A model generated the notes under the pieces. It did not search any database. It was not told where the DNA came from and was given only the letters and a program-made list of their open reading frames with translations. This document shows, one piece after another, positions 31,638 through 42,200 of a stretch of 64,000 nucleotides of DNA; the stretch's first letter is position 1, and each line of letters opens with the position of its first letter. The position numbers and the translations under genes are program-made. The stretch is from NCBI RefSeq assembly GCF_963678635.1, contig NC_087063.1:70517617-70581616 (forward strand), given 5' to 3'. The stretch is from Symsagittifera roscoffensis (Eukaryota; Xenacoelomorpha; Acoela; Convolutidae).

Positions 31638-33082
31638 TTCTCTGAAATGGTCAAGGGGCCATTTTTTGATGCAACTACAGCATAACATCGAGGTGATAAT
31701 TTCGGATCAAATAATTGGACAACCTCGCTTTTTTCAATACCATTTTCTCGCAAGAAAAGCAACCTGTCTAATAGGAACAAATGTTCTAACAAGTAAGCAA
31801 AACAAGCTCTATAATGGTTAAAAATGAACATTTGATGCTTTGAAGGAGCATTGATTTGTTCAAAATTTTCGATGTCAGAATCAGACAAATCTTGTAAAAA
31901 GTGCTTATCTTCAACTTCTATCAACGGAAAACAACATTTGCAGTATTCAAGGAAAGATCTAGCTGCTTTTTTCTTGCTAAATTGCTTTCTATGGTCCAGT
32001 GAATATCCAGTTCTATCTAAGACTAGCTTTTGAAGCAACGCTCTATTGAACATTTTAGGCAGAGGATCCTTGCCGCCACCGTCTATTTGTTTCTCCGGAG
32101 AGAGACAAGCCAATGTTTTGGCAGTTCCAAGCTCTTCGCTGAAATTAGCGTTTAAAAATTGACTCATGGGAAAACCTCTTTCATAGCCCTCTTCGGTCAA
32201 AGTATTGTAACAACATCCTACATTACAAATGAAACGACAATTTTCGGACTTCACAAAAAGACGGAGCGAGCTAGCAGCCAAGTCACCGCATGTATGCAAC
32301 CCCACTAACGAGAAACTTTCCCCAGGGAAAATTTCTGACAAGTCGGACCCAGATGTAATGTAATCAGTTTTAATTTCGTAAGATTTTTCAACAAGCGAAG
32401 CGTTGAAATTATCGCGAAGACGAGTTTCCAACTGAGTATCTCTGTCTTTGTCTGACTTGGAAGCTAGCTCTCTATCTCTAATGTTTTCGAACGAATCGTT
32501 TGGTTCATCCTGCGCTTTCTTTTTGCGATTAAATTCCATTTTTCTCCAGATTCTAGATACTTTTAGCCTGCGTTTTGCCGCACTATCGTTAAAAGCGTCA
32601 CATGTTTCGACGCCAACAACTCTGTATTGCAAGAACTGGCTCAAATAATCGCTCAGGTAGCCTTTACCTGACCCAAGATCAACTACATTGTGATTCAACA
32701 ATCGTGAATTGCATTCCAAAAAGTGTCCTATCCTCACCACTTCGTGGTACTTCTTTCTGCTCATTTGAGTTTTATCGCAGCAGTTGTCTAGGAGCTCCGC
32801 TTTCTGCAAATCCGATACACAAAAAGGAGGAAAGCAGTTTGCTAAATTAGGAAGTGGTTGCTTGAGTATTTCTGTCAACTTGCCATTTTTTGCTTCAATG
32901 GGAAGGTTTTTTATCTTTTGGATAGTCAAACTCTCTAAAAGTGTTCTTGTATTTGAGCAAATTAGCTTCTCATAAGAGTTCTCGGTTAAGAAATACGCTG
33001 TGTGAGATCTTAGCAGAGGCATATTGTCCGTTATAATTTCCAGAATAGAATTCAGAATTTCAATTATCTGATTTTCTTTCAT
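31634..33082 (-). CDS. METTL25/METTL25B-like methyltransferase
   Basis: 482 aa, single exon. The S-adenosylmethionine-binding motif VVDLGSGKGYLSDYL lies near residue 132. Family hallmarks are SRKKYHEV just before it, LVGLHTCGDLAASSLR near residue 260, NVGCCYNTLTEE near 286, FPMSQFL near 303, and a C-terminal HYRACFAYLLEHLFLLDRLLFL segment. These match the Rossmann-fold proteins METTL25 and METTL25B (RRNAD1). A polar insertion around residues 175-225 (KKKAQDEPND to LETRL) is probably a disordered loop. The substrate of the family is not firmly known. The start at 33082 is preceded by an acceptor TGTTTCAG ending 12 nt upstream. Its stop overlaps the start of the downstream small-protein gene. 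Confidence 0.88.
   Translation of the reverse strand: MKENQIIEILNSILEIITDNMPLLRSHTAYFLTENSYEKLICSNTRTLLESLTIQKIKNLPIEAKNGKLTEILKQPLPNLANCFPPFCVSDLQKAELLDNCCDKTQMSRKKYHEVVRIGHFLECNSRLLNHNVVDLGSGKGYLSDYLSQFLQYRVVGVETCDAFNDSAAKRRLKVSRIWRKMEFNRKKKAQDEPNDSFENIRDRELASKSDKDRDTQLETRLRDNFNASLVEKSYEIKTDYITSGSDLSEIFPGESFSLVGLHTCGDLAASSLRLFVKSENCRFICNVGCCYNTLTEEGYERGFPMSQFLNANFSEELGTAKTLACLSPEKQIDGGGKDPLPKMFNRALLQKLVLDRTGYSLDHRKQFSKKKAARSFLEYCKCCFPLIEVEDKHFLQDLSDSDIENFEQINAPSKHQMFIFNHYRACFAYLLEHLFLLDRLLFLRENGIEKSEVVQLFDPKLSPRCYAVVASKNGPLTISEK
31642..31650 (-). promoter_or_regulatory. Acceptor inside the METTL25-like CDS serving the downstream gene
   Basis: Minus-strand TTGACCATTTCAG|AGAAATGA: a possible branch-point TTGAC, a pyrimidine-rich CATTTCAG, then the ATGA overlap. 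Confidence 0.5.
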
Positions 33083-33094
33083 GTTTAATTATAC

Positions 33095-33100
33095 CTGAAA
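33095..33100 (-). promoter_or_regulatory. Splice acceptor upstream of the METTL25-like gene
   Basis: Minus-strand TGTTTCAG|G, ending 12 nt before the ATG. Compatible with spliced-leader addition. Confidence 0.5.
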
Positions 33101-33104
33101 CAGA

Positions 33105-33529
33105 ACGCATTCTTTTCTGTCTCGAGATTTAAATGATACTAAAGGTCGCCAGAGATCATGTTCTGAGGCAAAAAAGAGCAATCGTAGAAAGTTCAACATA
33201 TCCGTTGCGTTGATATGTTGAACAATTGTGTCTGCATATCAAGTTTTGTTTACATATTCCTCAGAAACAGTTATATCAAGTAGGCAGCTATTCTGTAAAG
33301 ATTAGAATTATGAAAGATACAACCACTTGCCTTTTACGACTGGCAATCCTCAATGGACCTTCTCCCTGCAATATTGTTTTCCAATTGATGTACTGTATTA
33401 ATATAGTTTACAATGAACTTGCTACTATAACGCCGTAAGGGACCCTCTTCAAGTAGAAAATGGTATTGAACTCCAGAAATTTTTAATACAACAATTAACG
33501 TGGATTTAAATTTCACAAGTTTGTCAATA
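33105..33529. other. Intergenic stretch upstream of the METTL25 operon
   Basis: AT-rich; no coding support. It ends at the LTR fragment of the older element. Confidence 0.35.
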
Positions 33530-33733
33530 TGTGCCAGTCGGTCTGTGCCAGTCGGTCATGTCTGGAAGTTTGACCTTGAGAGACACGAAAATACGTAATT
33601 TTGGAGTGAAGTTTTAATTTTCAAAATTTCGAATGGAGCCTGTCATGCTCAGTTTTCTCGTACCAACTGAAAACAAAAAGTGAAAAATCAGAACGACCGA
33701 TTTACAATTGCGGGAAAACACTCAAGAAAAACA
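33530..33733 (+). repeat. LTR of the older element (copy alpha), left part
   Basis: Begins with a 14-bp direct duplication TGTGCCAGTCGGTC (33530-33543, 33544-33557). It then follows the LTR at 58803 onward (TGGAAGTTTGACCTTGAG, GTCATGCTCAG). Interrupted at GAAAAACA by the giant element and continued at 58098. Confidence 0.8.
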
Positions 33734-34614
33734 TGTGCCATTCTGCCAGATGACACAGCACAACCTTCCGGCGACATAAAAAAGAGTGACTAAAGGCCTT
33801 ATGAAAAAAAAAGTGTTGCGACGGAGGGTCAGAATGTTCTAGAATTTTTATTTTTAAAATTTCGATTGGAAGAAGAACATTTCTGAGAAATAGAAAAAAG
33901 ACGGCCATTTTGAAGAAAAAGACAAAAATCAGAACCACGATAGAGATTGTGAAGAACAGTCGTATCTGAGACGAAAAAGACGAAGCCTCTTATCGTGGCA
34001 ATAACACACGATAAGAACCTTAGCGACGGATATTTGTGGAGAAGGAGGCTTCAGTGGGGGAAGAAGTATACCACGGAACCCTCCCGGGACACGAAATATA
34101 AGAGATAAGAGTGTTATCTCAAGAAAATCACGGGAGCGGAGGCTTGGTCCCCCCAGAGACTGTCTATGTGAAGGGACTGTATAGACTAACTATAACAGCT
34201 GCTATAATGTCATAGATCTTAATTAACACCGTTATTATTTAATATTTCAGAGCATGAGTAGCTAGAAAAAGGAAAGGGTCAATCCATCTCCAATGGATTT
34301 AATGTAAAACTGTCACACAAAAACATGTTAAAATAGGTTGTTCGAGCCGTGTTTTTAATGACAATCACGTAGTCTGAGGATCAGAGACTCAGCTATGTGG
34401 TTGTGTTCGCATGTAAACGAAAGCTGATCAAAAGTCGTTTGACTGATGGCCTAAAAATGGTATTTTTTTACTTTGCCCTAGACAGACCAGAAAATCAACT
34501 GGCAAGGTCGAGACGGTGAAAAACGAGTAGAATTAAGGTAAATGACGCCTGCCAGTCGTTAATAGGTACTTTTTCTACGCTCCGTCGCTGTGTGATATTT
34601 GGGCGAATGTTACA
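33734..34614 (+). repeat. 5' LTR of the giant element (881 bp)
   Basis: TGTGCCATTC to GAATGTTACA. It contains the hairpin ATCCAT-CTCCA-ATGGAT near 34292, also found in the older element's LTR, and one each of GGAGGGT and ACCCTCC. No clear TATA box was chosen. Confidence 0.95.
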
Positions 34615-34626
34615 TAGACGTTTTTA

Positions 34627-34645
34627 TGGCGCTCCTGGGTGGGCC
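34627..34645 (+). other. Probable tRNA primer-binding site
   Basis: TGGCGCTCCTGGGTGGGCC starts with TGG, the complement of tRNA CCA ends, but lies 12 nt after the LTR, farther than usual. The older element has the same layout: an 11-nt TAGTGTTTTTA spacer followed by AGGCGCTCCTGG. The tRNA is not identified. Confidence 0.5.
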
Positions 34646-34762
34646 TGTTAAAGGCATGAAACCATCATGATCAGCAAGCGTTTCAGTGACGAACCCTCCG
34701 CTCCGGGCGTATGCCCGAGTTAGAGGTCTTAATGACCGTTGTTGTACTAGGGGGAAGGTGCG

Positions 34763-34830
34763 TACCCTCCGTCTAGTACAATTTAGCTTTTTAACTTAGT
34801 TAACACCGAAAATTCCGGGGGCCGGAGGGT
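34763..34830 (+). repeat. Leader hairpin 1 (ACCCTCCG/CGGAGGGT)
   Basis: 68-nt span, 8-bp closing stem, inner TTAAC/GTTAA complementarity. Confidence 0.7.
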
Positions 34831-35140
34831 TAGGTGGGAAGTCATGAACCCGCTTGTCCCGAGGTCCCCGGACCAAAAACAACTAAAGAGAAAGCGTAAA
34901 ACCAAGCAAAAATAGTGTATAACCAAGAAAAAGCCAAAAACAAATTTATTTAAAAACAAAAAAGTACAAAAAACAGTTAAAAAAATCCAAAAAAGACCAA
35001 AAACAGTAAAAAACTTAAAGTGACGGTTTATATGTTATTTCCGGACGAGATGTGATCTGACCTTCCTATTTGTTGTTGTTTCAGATTGATTTATATCGTT
35101 TCTGATAGAAAGATTGTGTGTTTTGGTGAAGGGTTGGATA

Positions 35141-35207
35141 CCCTCCCTCGAGTGTAATTTGAGTGTTTAAGCACGTTAATGGTAATTTTGCCGGTGGCCG
35201 GAGGGTA
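35141..35207 (+). repeat. Leader hairpin 2 (TACCCTCC/GGAGGGTA)
   Basis: 67-nt span, 8-bp closing stem, inner TTAAGCACGTTAA. Confidence 0.7.
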
Positions 35208-35364
35208 GAGTGGCAAGCTGATCAACGTGTTCCACACTCAACAGGGACATCAAGGACAACATCCGCAACGACTGTTGGGTATCGTTGAAGCAATTTTAGT
35301 ATCGTTCGGGTACTATTTCATTAAAACTTAAGTGGTGGGGGGCACGATTGGCGCGGTCCGATTG

Positions 35365-35433
35365 TACCCTCCATCGATTACAAATTTCCGAGTTAAGGGC
35401 CTTAATTCGGATATTTTGGTGCAAAGGAGGGTA
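35365..35433 (+). repeat. Leader hairpin 3 (TACCCTCC/GGAGGGTA)
   Basis: 69-nt span, 8-bp closing stem, inner stem CCGA-TTAAGG/CCTTAA-TCGG. Confidence 0.7.
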
Positions 35434-35841
35434 TAGTACTATTCATTAACGACTATTAATAGATTATTATCCTTATTATATATTACTTATCTCCTATTTA
35501 GACCCAAGAAACACCCATTTTTTGTCGAAAATTACCAATTTTCGACCAAACTGTAGACCCCCAAATTTTCGGATATCCAAGCTTTTCCGATAGGCAAAAA
35601 GCTTTTATATAGAGAGTAGCTACGTAGTTCGATCCCCTTCACTAAAGAAATCGCGTGAGCAAAGACTCAGTAGAAGTTAGAAAAACGAAAATTTTTCGAT
35701 CAAAATTTTGATAATTTTTTGTATTTTGTCAATCTGTTTTGGGGATCGAGTTTTTGAGTTTTTAGAGTTAGAGCAATAAAATTTTTTGCGTTAGGAGCGT
35801 GCTAGCATAACGTGCTCGGTTACTAGAGAAATTTTTGGGTA

Positions 35842-35908
35842 ACCCTCCGAGTAGCTCCGTGGATAGAGCTAACGACTTAAGGTTTGGAAAAGGAAGGAAT
35901 CGGAGGGT
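35842..35908 (+). repeat. Leader hairpin 4 (ACCCTCCG/CGGAGGGT)
   Basis: 67-nt span, 8-bp closing stem, inner AGCTC/GAGCT stem. Confidence 0.7.
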
Positions 35909-36239
35909 CCAAATTTGATAGTTTTTGGCCAAATTTTTGTTTCTAAACCAAATTTGGTCCGGTTTTTTGCATTATTCCAGTGCCGTACAGGGCTGCTACG
36001 CTCATTTCAAGTATTTTTAGGCACTTTTGACCGGAATTGCGGAAAAAGTCTTTCAGAACCTATATAGGTGGTGAAAAAGGCCATTTTGACGAACGCGTTT
36101 TTGGCGATTTCTCAAAGACTAGTTATCCGATCGGGATAATTTTGGTACCATAAGTCGACGTTTTTGACCACTTTTCCGAATCGCAACCGTTTTTGGGTTG
36201 ATTATTTCGGAAAAGAAAAATTTTTAGGATTTGTTTGTT

Positions 36240-36775
36240 CGGAGGGTCCAAATCACGGGCAACCCTCCGAGCGGCAGAAAATTTTATCAAAACATCTTTT
36301 TATTCAACTGGGAAGGTTGACCGTGTCAGCCAACCTAGTTTTAAGTCAGGTAGACCGCTTTCAGAGGCTTTACTGCGGTGATATAACCCTTTTTCTCGAT
36401 TTTGGGGGAACCCTCCGAAGTGACCCTCCGGAGTCAGCTAAACCCTTTAGCTACCCTCCTTAGTGGAAAATTTCCACGAGATCACCCTAAGAAGTTAAAA
36501 CAGCTCACCTGAGAGCTCCTAGCTTGTTTTGACGCTTTTTGAAGCTAGTAGGAGAACCTTCTAAGCGAGATCAAAAAATTTGAAAATTTTGGAGGTACCC
36601 TCCGAAGTAACCCTCCGGAGCGTATTAAGCATCTTATTGACCCTCCTTAGTAAGTTTAGGGGGACCCTCCGAAGTAACTTGGGTGATTAAGGTACCCTCC
36701 GAAGTAACTTGGGTGATCAAGGCACCCTCCGAGGTAACCCTCCGGAGTGTCTTAAACCTTCAACGATCCTCCTTG
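36240..36775 (+). repeat. ACCCTCC array in the leader
   Basis: About a dozen ACCCTCC words, many in the form ACCCTCCGAAGTAACCCTCCGGAG, including a near-perfect repeat of the 30-nt block TACCCTCCGAAGTAACTTGG plus GTGATTAAGG. Confidence 0.85.
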
Positions 36776-36984
36776 TTAGAGACTTGAGTAAACTTTCTGT
36801 GGCAATTTGGGAAACGGAAAATATCCATTTAATTAAGATCATATTAGAATATTAGGCGTGCTTATCAGGATCATAAGAACCCATTCTGACCCGGAAATTC
36901 GTGATCAACTTTGGATTCTACATTGGGTGTATCAGAAGTACCCGAACAAAGAAATTTTTTTTGATTGTGATTTTGGTTGTGTGG

Positions 36985-37135
36985 TTGCCTTGAGCTACTT
37001 AATGGGAAAGTTCGGGCAATTCGGGAACAAATAAAAGAAGACCTCGGTGAGTGTATTAGGCAAATACACACTCACTTGAGAAGAAAAGTTGTTCCCTGCT
37101 CTCGTGCACTTGGAGCGTTCCGGGTGTGGGTGAGC
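36985..37135 (+). ncRNA. Structured RNA domain, copy 1
   Basis: Stems: TTGCC/GGCAA with GAGCT/AGTTC (36985-37019); outer GGGAACAA (37023-37030) with TTGTTCCC (37089-37096); inner GTGAGTGT (37047-37054) with ACACTCAC (37068-37075). A conserved internal loop carries AAAAGAAGACCTCG and TTGAGAAGA. Copy 2 is 185 nt downstream and keeps every stem with compensatory changes. It is a cis-acting RNA element within the retrotransposon leader, not necessarily an independent transcript. Confidence 0.75.
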
Positions 37136-37169
37136 TTTTTCATAGACTTTAGAAATCTTCGATCAGAGG

Positions 37170-37320
37170 TTGCCTTGAGCTACTTGGTAGGACAGCTCGG
37201 GCAATCGCAGGACACCTAAAAGAAGACCTCGGTGGGTGTAATAGGCAGATACACACCCACTTGAGAAGACTGTGTCCTGGGCTTCGTTCTTTCGGATCGT
37301 TCCGATTGGGGGAAGTCTTT
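37170..37320 (+). ncRNA. Structured RNA domain, copy 2
   Basis: TTGCC/GGCAA with GAGCT/AGCTC; outer CAGGACAC (37208-37215) with GTGTCCTG (37272-37279); inner GTGGGTGT (37232-37239) with ACACCCAC (37253-37260). Same internal loop as copy 1. Confidence 0.75.
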
Positions 37321-37746
37321 TTCTTTAAGACTAAGTTTTATTTATCTGTTTCTGAGTCATCACTGCTTTTTATCAAAGATTGTTTAATTTTAACAAAGCA
37401 GTGACTTGATAAATTGTGTGGCGATAAATTGATACTGACAAAAGGTCGCTGTCACCTGTAGGATATTCTTATCTGATTATCTACTGTGTTTTGTGTGTCG
37501 ATTATATCTTGTGGAAACTTAGTGATACTGTTATACTATACAACCGGGTTGAGTTAGCATTATATCCACACTGGGTAGACCCTGTGTGTAACTTTAGCTG
37601 AGTCACTAGTTTAGTCGTGAGAGATCTAAGAGACATTTTGAAACTGACGGAATCGAGTAGACGGCGTTAAGTGATTTAACTAAATCTTGTTTGTGGTACG
37701 TTTGCAGTGCCATCAAATTACGAATACTTTCATTTTGTTAAAAACT

Positions 37747-39225
37747 ATGCAGCGCAGGGACTCGCTAGGATCGACTACTAAAATTCCCAAGCTAAGCAAG
37801 GGAAGCACGCGGAAGTTTAGAACTAGGCGTAGCCAAACCTCGTTTAGCAGCGCTTCCGACGCGTTTGCTGAAGACGAATCGACTAAAGGTCAACCTGATC
37901 TTTCAGTGAGCGAAATGAAACTAAGGAGCGAGAAAAACCTCGATGGCAATCAAAGGCGGAGCGCCGAGGCCGAGCCTGCGAGCGAAACGCTGGTGGATCC
38001 CTTTGACGAAGGGGAGCGAACGCTCATTCGACCCGACTTTGAGCCAGACGAGGTCCTCGAACGGGAGGAAGCCGAGAGGACAGAGGAGACCTCGGAGCGT
38101 CCCGAGGTCGAACCTCGGGAGGAAGTGTTGTACAGGGGAATGTCCAAATCAGAGACTAAGAGCTATAAATGGAGAAAGGAACCTTCACATCTGACAAGTG
38201 CACACTCATCCTTGGCCAAACATAGCAACCACGCGATGATGTCGAGTATGAGTCCGGGTGAAGAGCAGACGTTCTCGAAGGCAAAGAAAAGTTGGAAGTC
38301 TTTGTACGATGAACGCGTGACGTCGCTACAAGCCGGAGGTCTGTCCTCTAGTTACGACCAACCGGAAATAACCCATCCGGACGTGAACTTCACACCGTGC
38401 CCAAGGAACGACATGAGCAGGGAGGCGTCTTCTGCCTCGCCGACCAGGCCTATGTCAGATGGGATAACGATGGGAGCATCATCAACGTTTGACAGACTGA
38501 TGACGTCAATGCACAAGCAAAAGGGCGGTGCGTCATCGAGTACTAGGCTACATCCACAGTTGACCTCGTCTTCTCTGGGTATAACCCCGCCATTGGGGTC
38601 AGCTGGTGACATAAGTGATATGTTCGCTGGTGTGATGAATGGCCTGGATGAATTGAGGCGAGACATGACTAAGAGGATAGATCAAGTTGACGAGAGAGCT
38701 CACCATGGTCGAGAGAGTTTGAAAGATGAGCTAACGCACGTGAAGTCGCAGGCGAGTTTTGATCAGGCTCAATTGATTCGTGACACCGATCAATGCCTGG
38801 CCGAGAGCCTGGCACAGGCAAACAAAGAGTCAGAGGAAAGAGAGGCTAGGATGACAAGAGAGATCGAGCGATTGTTGAATGATCATGATAATACCTACGC
38901 CCAAACGATGACTGGCCTGGAAAGGAGGTTGGACGCCAAATCTGACTTGATGATGCGGAAGCTTGACGCGATCCTGAATGAGAGTAGTTGGCAGGAGCGT
39001 TCCAACTCAAGGGAACGCTCACGCAATGCGAATGTTGGAGATGGTACGGGCAACAGTGCCAGAACCCAGCAAGGCTCGAGAACGAACTACGAACATAGAA
39101 ACAAGGAGCGGCCAAGGGCAGCCCCGCAGAGGCCTGGCTGGACGAATCCAGTCCCGCCGGAGGCAGATGCCACCCGGAGACAAGATTGCCAACCGTGCCA
39201 CAAGTCAGTTCAGTACCAGATCTGA
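37747..39225 (+). CDS. ORF1 of the giant element: coiled-coil, Gag N-terminal-like protein
   Basis: The ATG at 37747 gives 492 aa; the frame is open upstream to 37687 without a better start. Residues 1-60 are basic and Ser-rich, 80-135 strongly acidic (Glu/Arg), 140-310 Ser/Thr-rich and probably disordered. Residues ~325-425 have heptad-like Leu/Ile spacing (GLDELRRDMTKRIDQVDE; REIERLL), i.e. a coiled coil. The tail is basic with many Arg and Asn. There is no capsid or zinc knuckle; those start ORF2. It is best read as the N-terminal, matrix-like part of Gag that could oligomerise and bind RNA. ORF2 is open in the -1 frame from 39099, overlapping by 127 nt, and its first ATG is 24 nt after this stop. 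No classic slippery heptamer was seen. Confidence 0.7.
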   Translation: MQRRDSLGSTTKIPKLSKGSTRKFRTRRSQTSFSSASDAFAEDESTKGQPDLSVSEMKLRSEKNLDGNQRRSAEAEPASETLVDPFDEGERTLIRPDFEPDEVLEREEAERTEETSERPEVEPREEVLYRGMSKSETKSYKWRKEPSHLTSAHSSLAKHSNHAMMSSMSPGEEQTFSKAKKSWKSLYDERVTSLQAGGLSSSYDQPEITHPDVNFTPCPRNDMSREASSASPTRPMSDGITMGASSTFDRLMTSMHKQKGGASSSTRLHPQLTSSSLGITPPLGSAGDISDMFAGVMNGLDELRRDMTKRIDQVDERAHHGRESLKDELTHVKSQASFDQAQLIRDTDQCLAESLAQANKESEEREARMTREIERLLNDHDNTYAQTMTGLERRLDAKSDLMMRKLDAILNESSWQERSNSRERSRNANVGDGTGNSARTQQGSRTNYEHRNKERPRAAPQRPGWTNPVPPEADATRRQDCQPCHKSVQYQI

Positions 39226-39248
39226 CTACAGTCTCGCAAGACACAACG

Positions 39249-42200
39249 ATGTATGCCTCGATGTTTGAGCCTCTGAACAGATCTCTTGAAACATTCATCA
39301 CCAAGCTCTCGAAGTCAACCGAGAGAGGAGAGAGGTCAAGAAGAACACTGAAAAAGCCGAAGTCATATAAAGACGAGTCAGACGGCTGCATTGATACTTG
39401 GATAGAAGTGATGAAGTTACACTTTGAGGAAGAGAATCTCTCCAAGAAACAAGAGTGCAGCGCGCTGACAAGCAACCTGGAGGGTACTGCATTAAATTGT
39501 GTAATGGCGAAAAGAGCCAATGAGAGAGACAGCGCTCGCAAGATATTCGACATCCTGCTGAATCGTTTCGGCTCTGGAGTACAAGGGCACCAGGCCATGG
39601 TGAAGTTCGAGAAGAGGCATCAGAGAGATGAAGAATCAATAGATAAATTCTTGGACGACCTTGAATTGCTCAGGAGGAGAAGCAACCCGGATGAGAGAAT
39701 ATCCGAGCGAAACTTGGCGAATGCTTCGAAGTTTATGGATGGAGTAAGGAGTGAGGAGCTGAAGACGATGTTGGCCACTCACTTCACCCTGTCGCTTGAC
39801 CAGGTACCCACGCCCGACGACTTGCGTATGAAGTCACGCGAGTATTTACTCATAAAACCGAGGGCGCAAAACCGTTACAGCAATTATGGTAACTATAGCG
39901 GGACAAACACTGGTGCGAATTCCAGTTGGTACAAACCTCGCGATGACATGGACAAGAGGAGGTCGTGTGCGAATTGTGGTTCGATGGACCACCACGTTTC
40001 TGCGTGTTCTGCATACAAACAGAACATGAAGGCCATAGGCTACTTTCTCGAGGACGCCGACGCGACCGACGAGGATCATGAGGAGTACGTCAGAGGGCTC
40101 ATCATGAAATATGGTCCGAGGTGTTTCTTCTGTAATTTGGAGGGACACTTCAAGTCGGATTGTACTCAATTTTGGGACGCAGTAGCGGACGCGAAACATC
40201 CCCGCCACGAAGAGGCGCTTTCGGGTGTCAAGGCCAGTAGAGCACGTCTGATGAACGAGGCTGAATCTCGGAGAAAGGAGACGACACCGAGCACCTTCAC
40301 GACCAAAAAGGTTAAGACATGGCCTGACGAGGTGGTAGCCTCGAACCTCGAAACAGAGTCGTCTAGCCCACTCAAGGTGGATTATGGCCTGGCGGCAAGG
40401 ACAGCGCTGCAGAATGTCAAACAGGACCTTGCCACGAAAGAAGTGGAGCAATGGGTAAAGTCGGAGCTGGAAAGCACAGATCTTCGGGAGAGTCTTAATG
40501 TCCTCGGTAAAGCGACAAAAGCAGAAGACAAAGAGGAGCCCAAGAAACAGGGACTAAAACTGAACGTTATATCTGGCAAGACTTTCGGCATGACGAAGGC
40601 GGGGACCAAAATAATGTCCATCATCTCAGTCGCAGGGCACCAGGTGGTCAAGAACTTGAGTGAACCATCCGAGATTACACTAATCCACCTGGACATCTAT
40701 GCCGACTACCTGAAGGAGAAGGATCCCAAACTGGACTCCAGGGCAGTGCGAGCGCTGCTCACAACGGGAGGTCCGAGGCTGATGAAAGTGGACGGACATT
40801 ATATCGATGTCCATGGCCCTTACCCGATTCTGATGAATGTAGATGGCATCAATATCTACACGAAAGCTCACATAACTGATGCGAACGATCAGGTTGGCCG
40901 GATATACATTGGTCAAGAGGAGCTGAAGGTCAGACGAATCGGACACAACGCGATGCTCGAACAAGATGCGGTGCATATTGGTTGCGAGGCCGATCTGGCC
41001 GCACACGTTCTGGACGTGCAAGGCAGACAACTTTCAGTAAAGGGACTGCTAGACACGGGAGCAGTGGTTAGTGTCATGCCAGTCAAAACTTGGACCGACA
41101 TGGGTTTCGAAAGATCGGATCTCATACCGACAAACATCAGGTTGGCAGCTGCCAATCAGGGAGCGATCTATGTCGCCGGACGAACCCCAATCATCTCACT
41201 GCAGCTCGGAGGAAGACATCTTTGGATGAGCTTCCTAGTAGTAGAGAATTTGGATGAATCCGACCAGTTCATCCTAGGAAGGGATTTCGTTCGCAACTTT
41301 GACGTCACGATCGATCTCAATGACGGATTGATTAGGATCAAGGATCCTGAGAGAAAGTATGAAAAAAGACCCCTTAATAAGATCTTAATTAATCAGGCCA
41401 AGGTGCCAATCTTTCTGGATCGAAAAGTTAGTTTAAAACCGAACCAAGCCGTAGTAGCGACGTTTAGGATGAGGAACTTGAATGAACTCAGCAATGAAAG
41501 ACAGGTGTGTCTGGTACCAAATCCAAACAGTAAAAGCTCGGCTATTTTAGGAAGAAGCTTCTCACTCACTCAGAGCGGACTGTGTGTGAGTGTGTTATTG
41601 AACACAGAAGCAACAACAGTGACAATACAGAGGGGAAAGAAACTTGGCTACGCTTTGCCTCTGAACACAGACTTTCTGAGTGTGGAGAACTTGAAGAAGT
41701 TTGATGTAACTAAAGGTCCATTACATGCGAACCAAGAATGTATAATGAAAAGAGTAAATGAATTGAAATCTTCTAGGAAATTGTTTTCAATGAAGTCGGA
41801 AACAGATGATGGGCTGTCTAGTTGTTCCAACTTTCCTGAGAGGCCGACGGAAGCAGAGTTAGCAGCGAATAAGCCTGTCCTACCTGAGATAGAACATCTG
41901 AAGGGTAAAATATCTGACAAGGAACTAGATTCGCTCAGGGCGGTGCTAAATCGGAACGCAGACGTTTTTTCAAAGCATAAGGCCGACATAGGTTGTTGCA
42001 ATTTTGTAGAGCACGAGATTGAGATAGAAGAGGGCTCGGTACCTCATAGGGAAGGGGCGAGAAGAATGACCCCAAACAAGTCAGAAGCGTGTAGGAAGGA
42101 AATTGAAATGTTAATGGAGTACGACATGATTGAGCCGTCGAAGTCCCCATGGGCTTGTGGCGTGGTCATGGCGAAAAAGAAAGGGGGACAACTCAGATTT

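Larger units (their letters stand above)
34615..37746 (+). other. Structured 5' leader of the giant element
   Basis: 3.1 kb without a credible ORF. It holds about two dozen copies of ACCCTCC or its complement GGAGGGT, four of them arranged as closed hairpins. A dense sense-only array (36240-36775) uses blocks such as ACCCTCCGAAGTAACTTGGG, and two tandem structured domains follow at 36985-37320. An acceptor-like TTTGCAG ends at 37707, 40 nt before the ORF1 ATG, so the leader could be an intron or outron. Confidence 0.75.

Noticed and set aside
34615-37300. ACCCTCC array as a CRISPR-like or satellite array
   Set aside because: The repeats are only 7-8 nt, irregularly spaced and partly inverted within a retrotransposon leader of a eukaryote.
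39846-40451. Long minus-strand frames opposite ORF2 (and similar ones opposite ORF3-ORF5)
   Set aside because: Antisense shadows of the GC-richer sense ORFs; no motifs.
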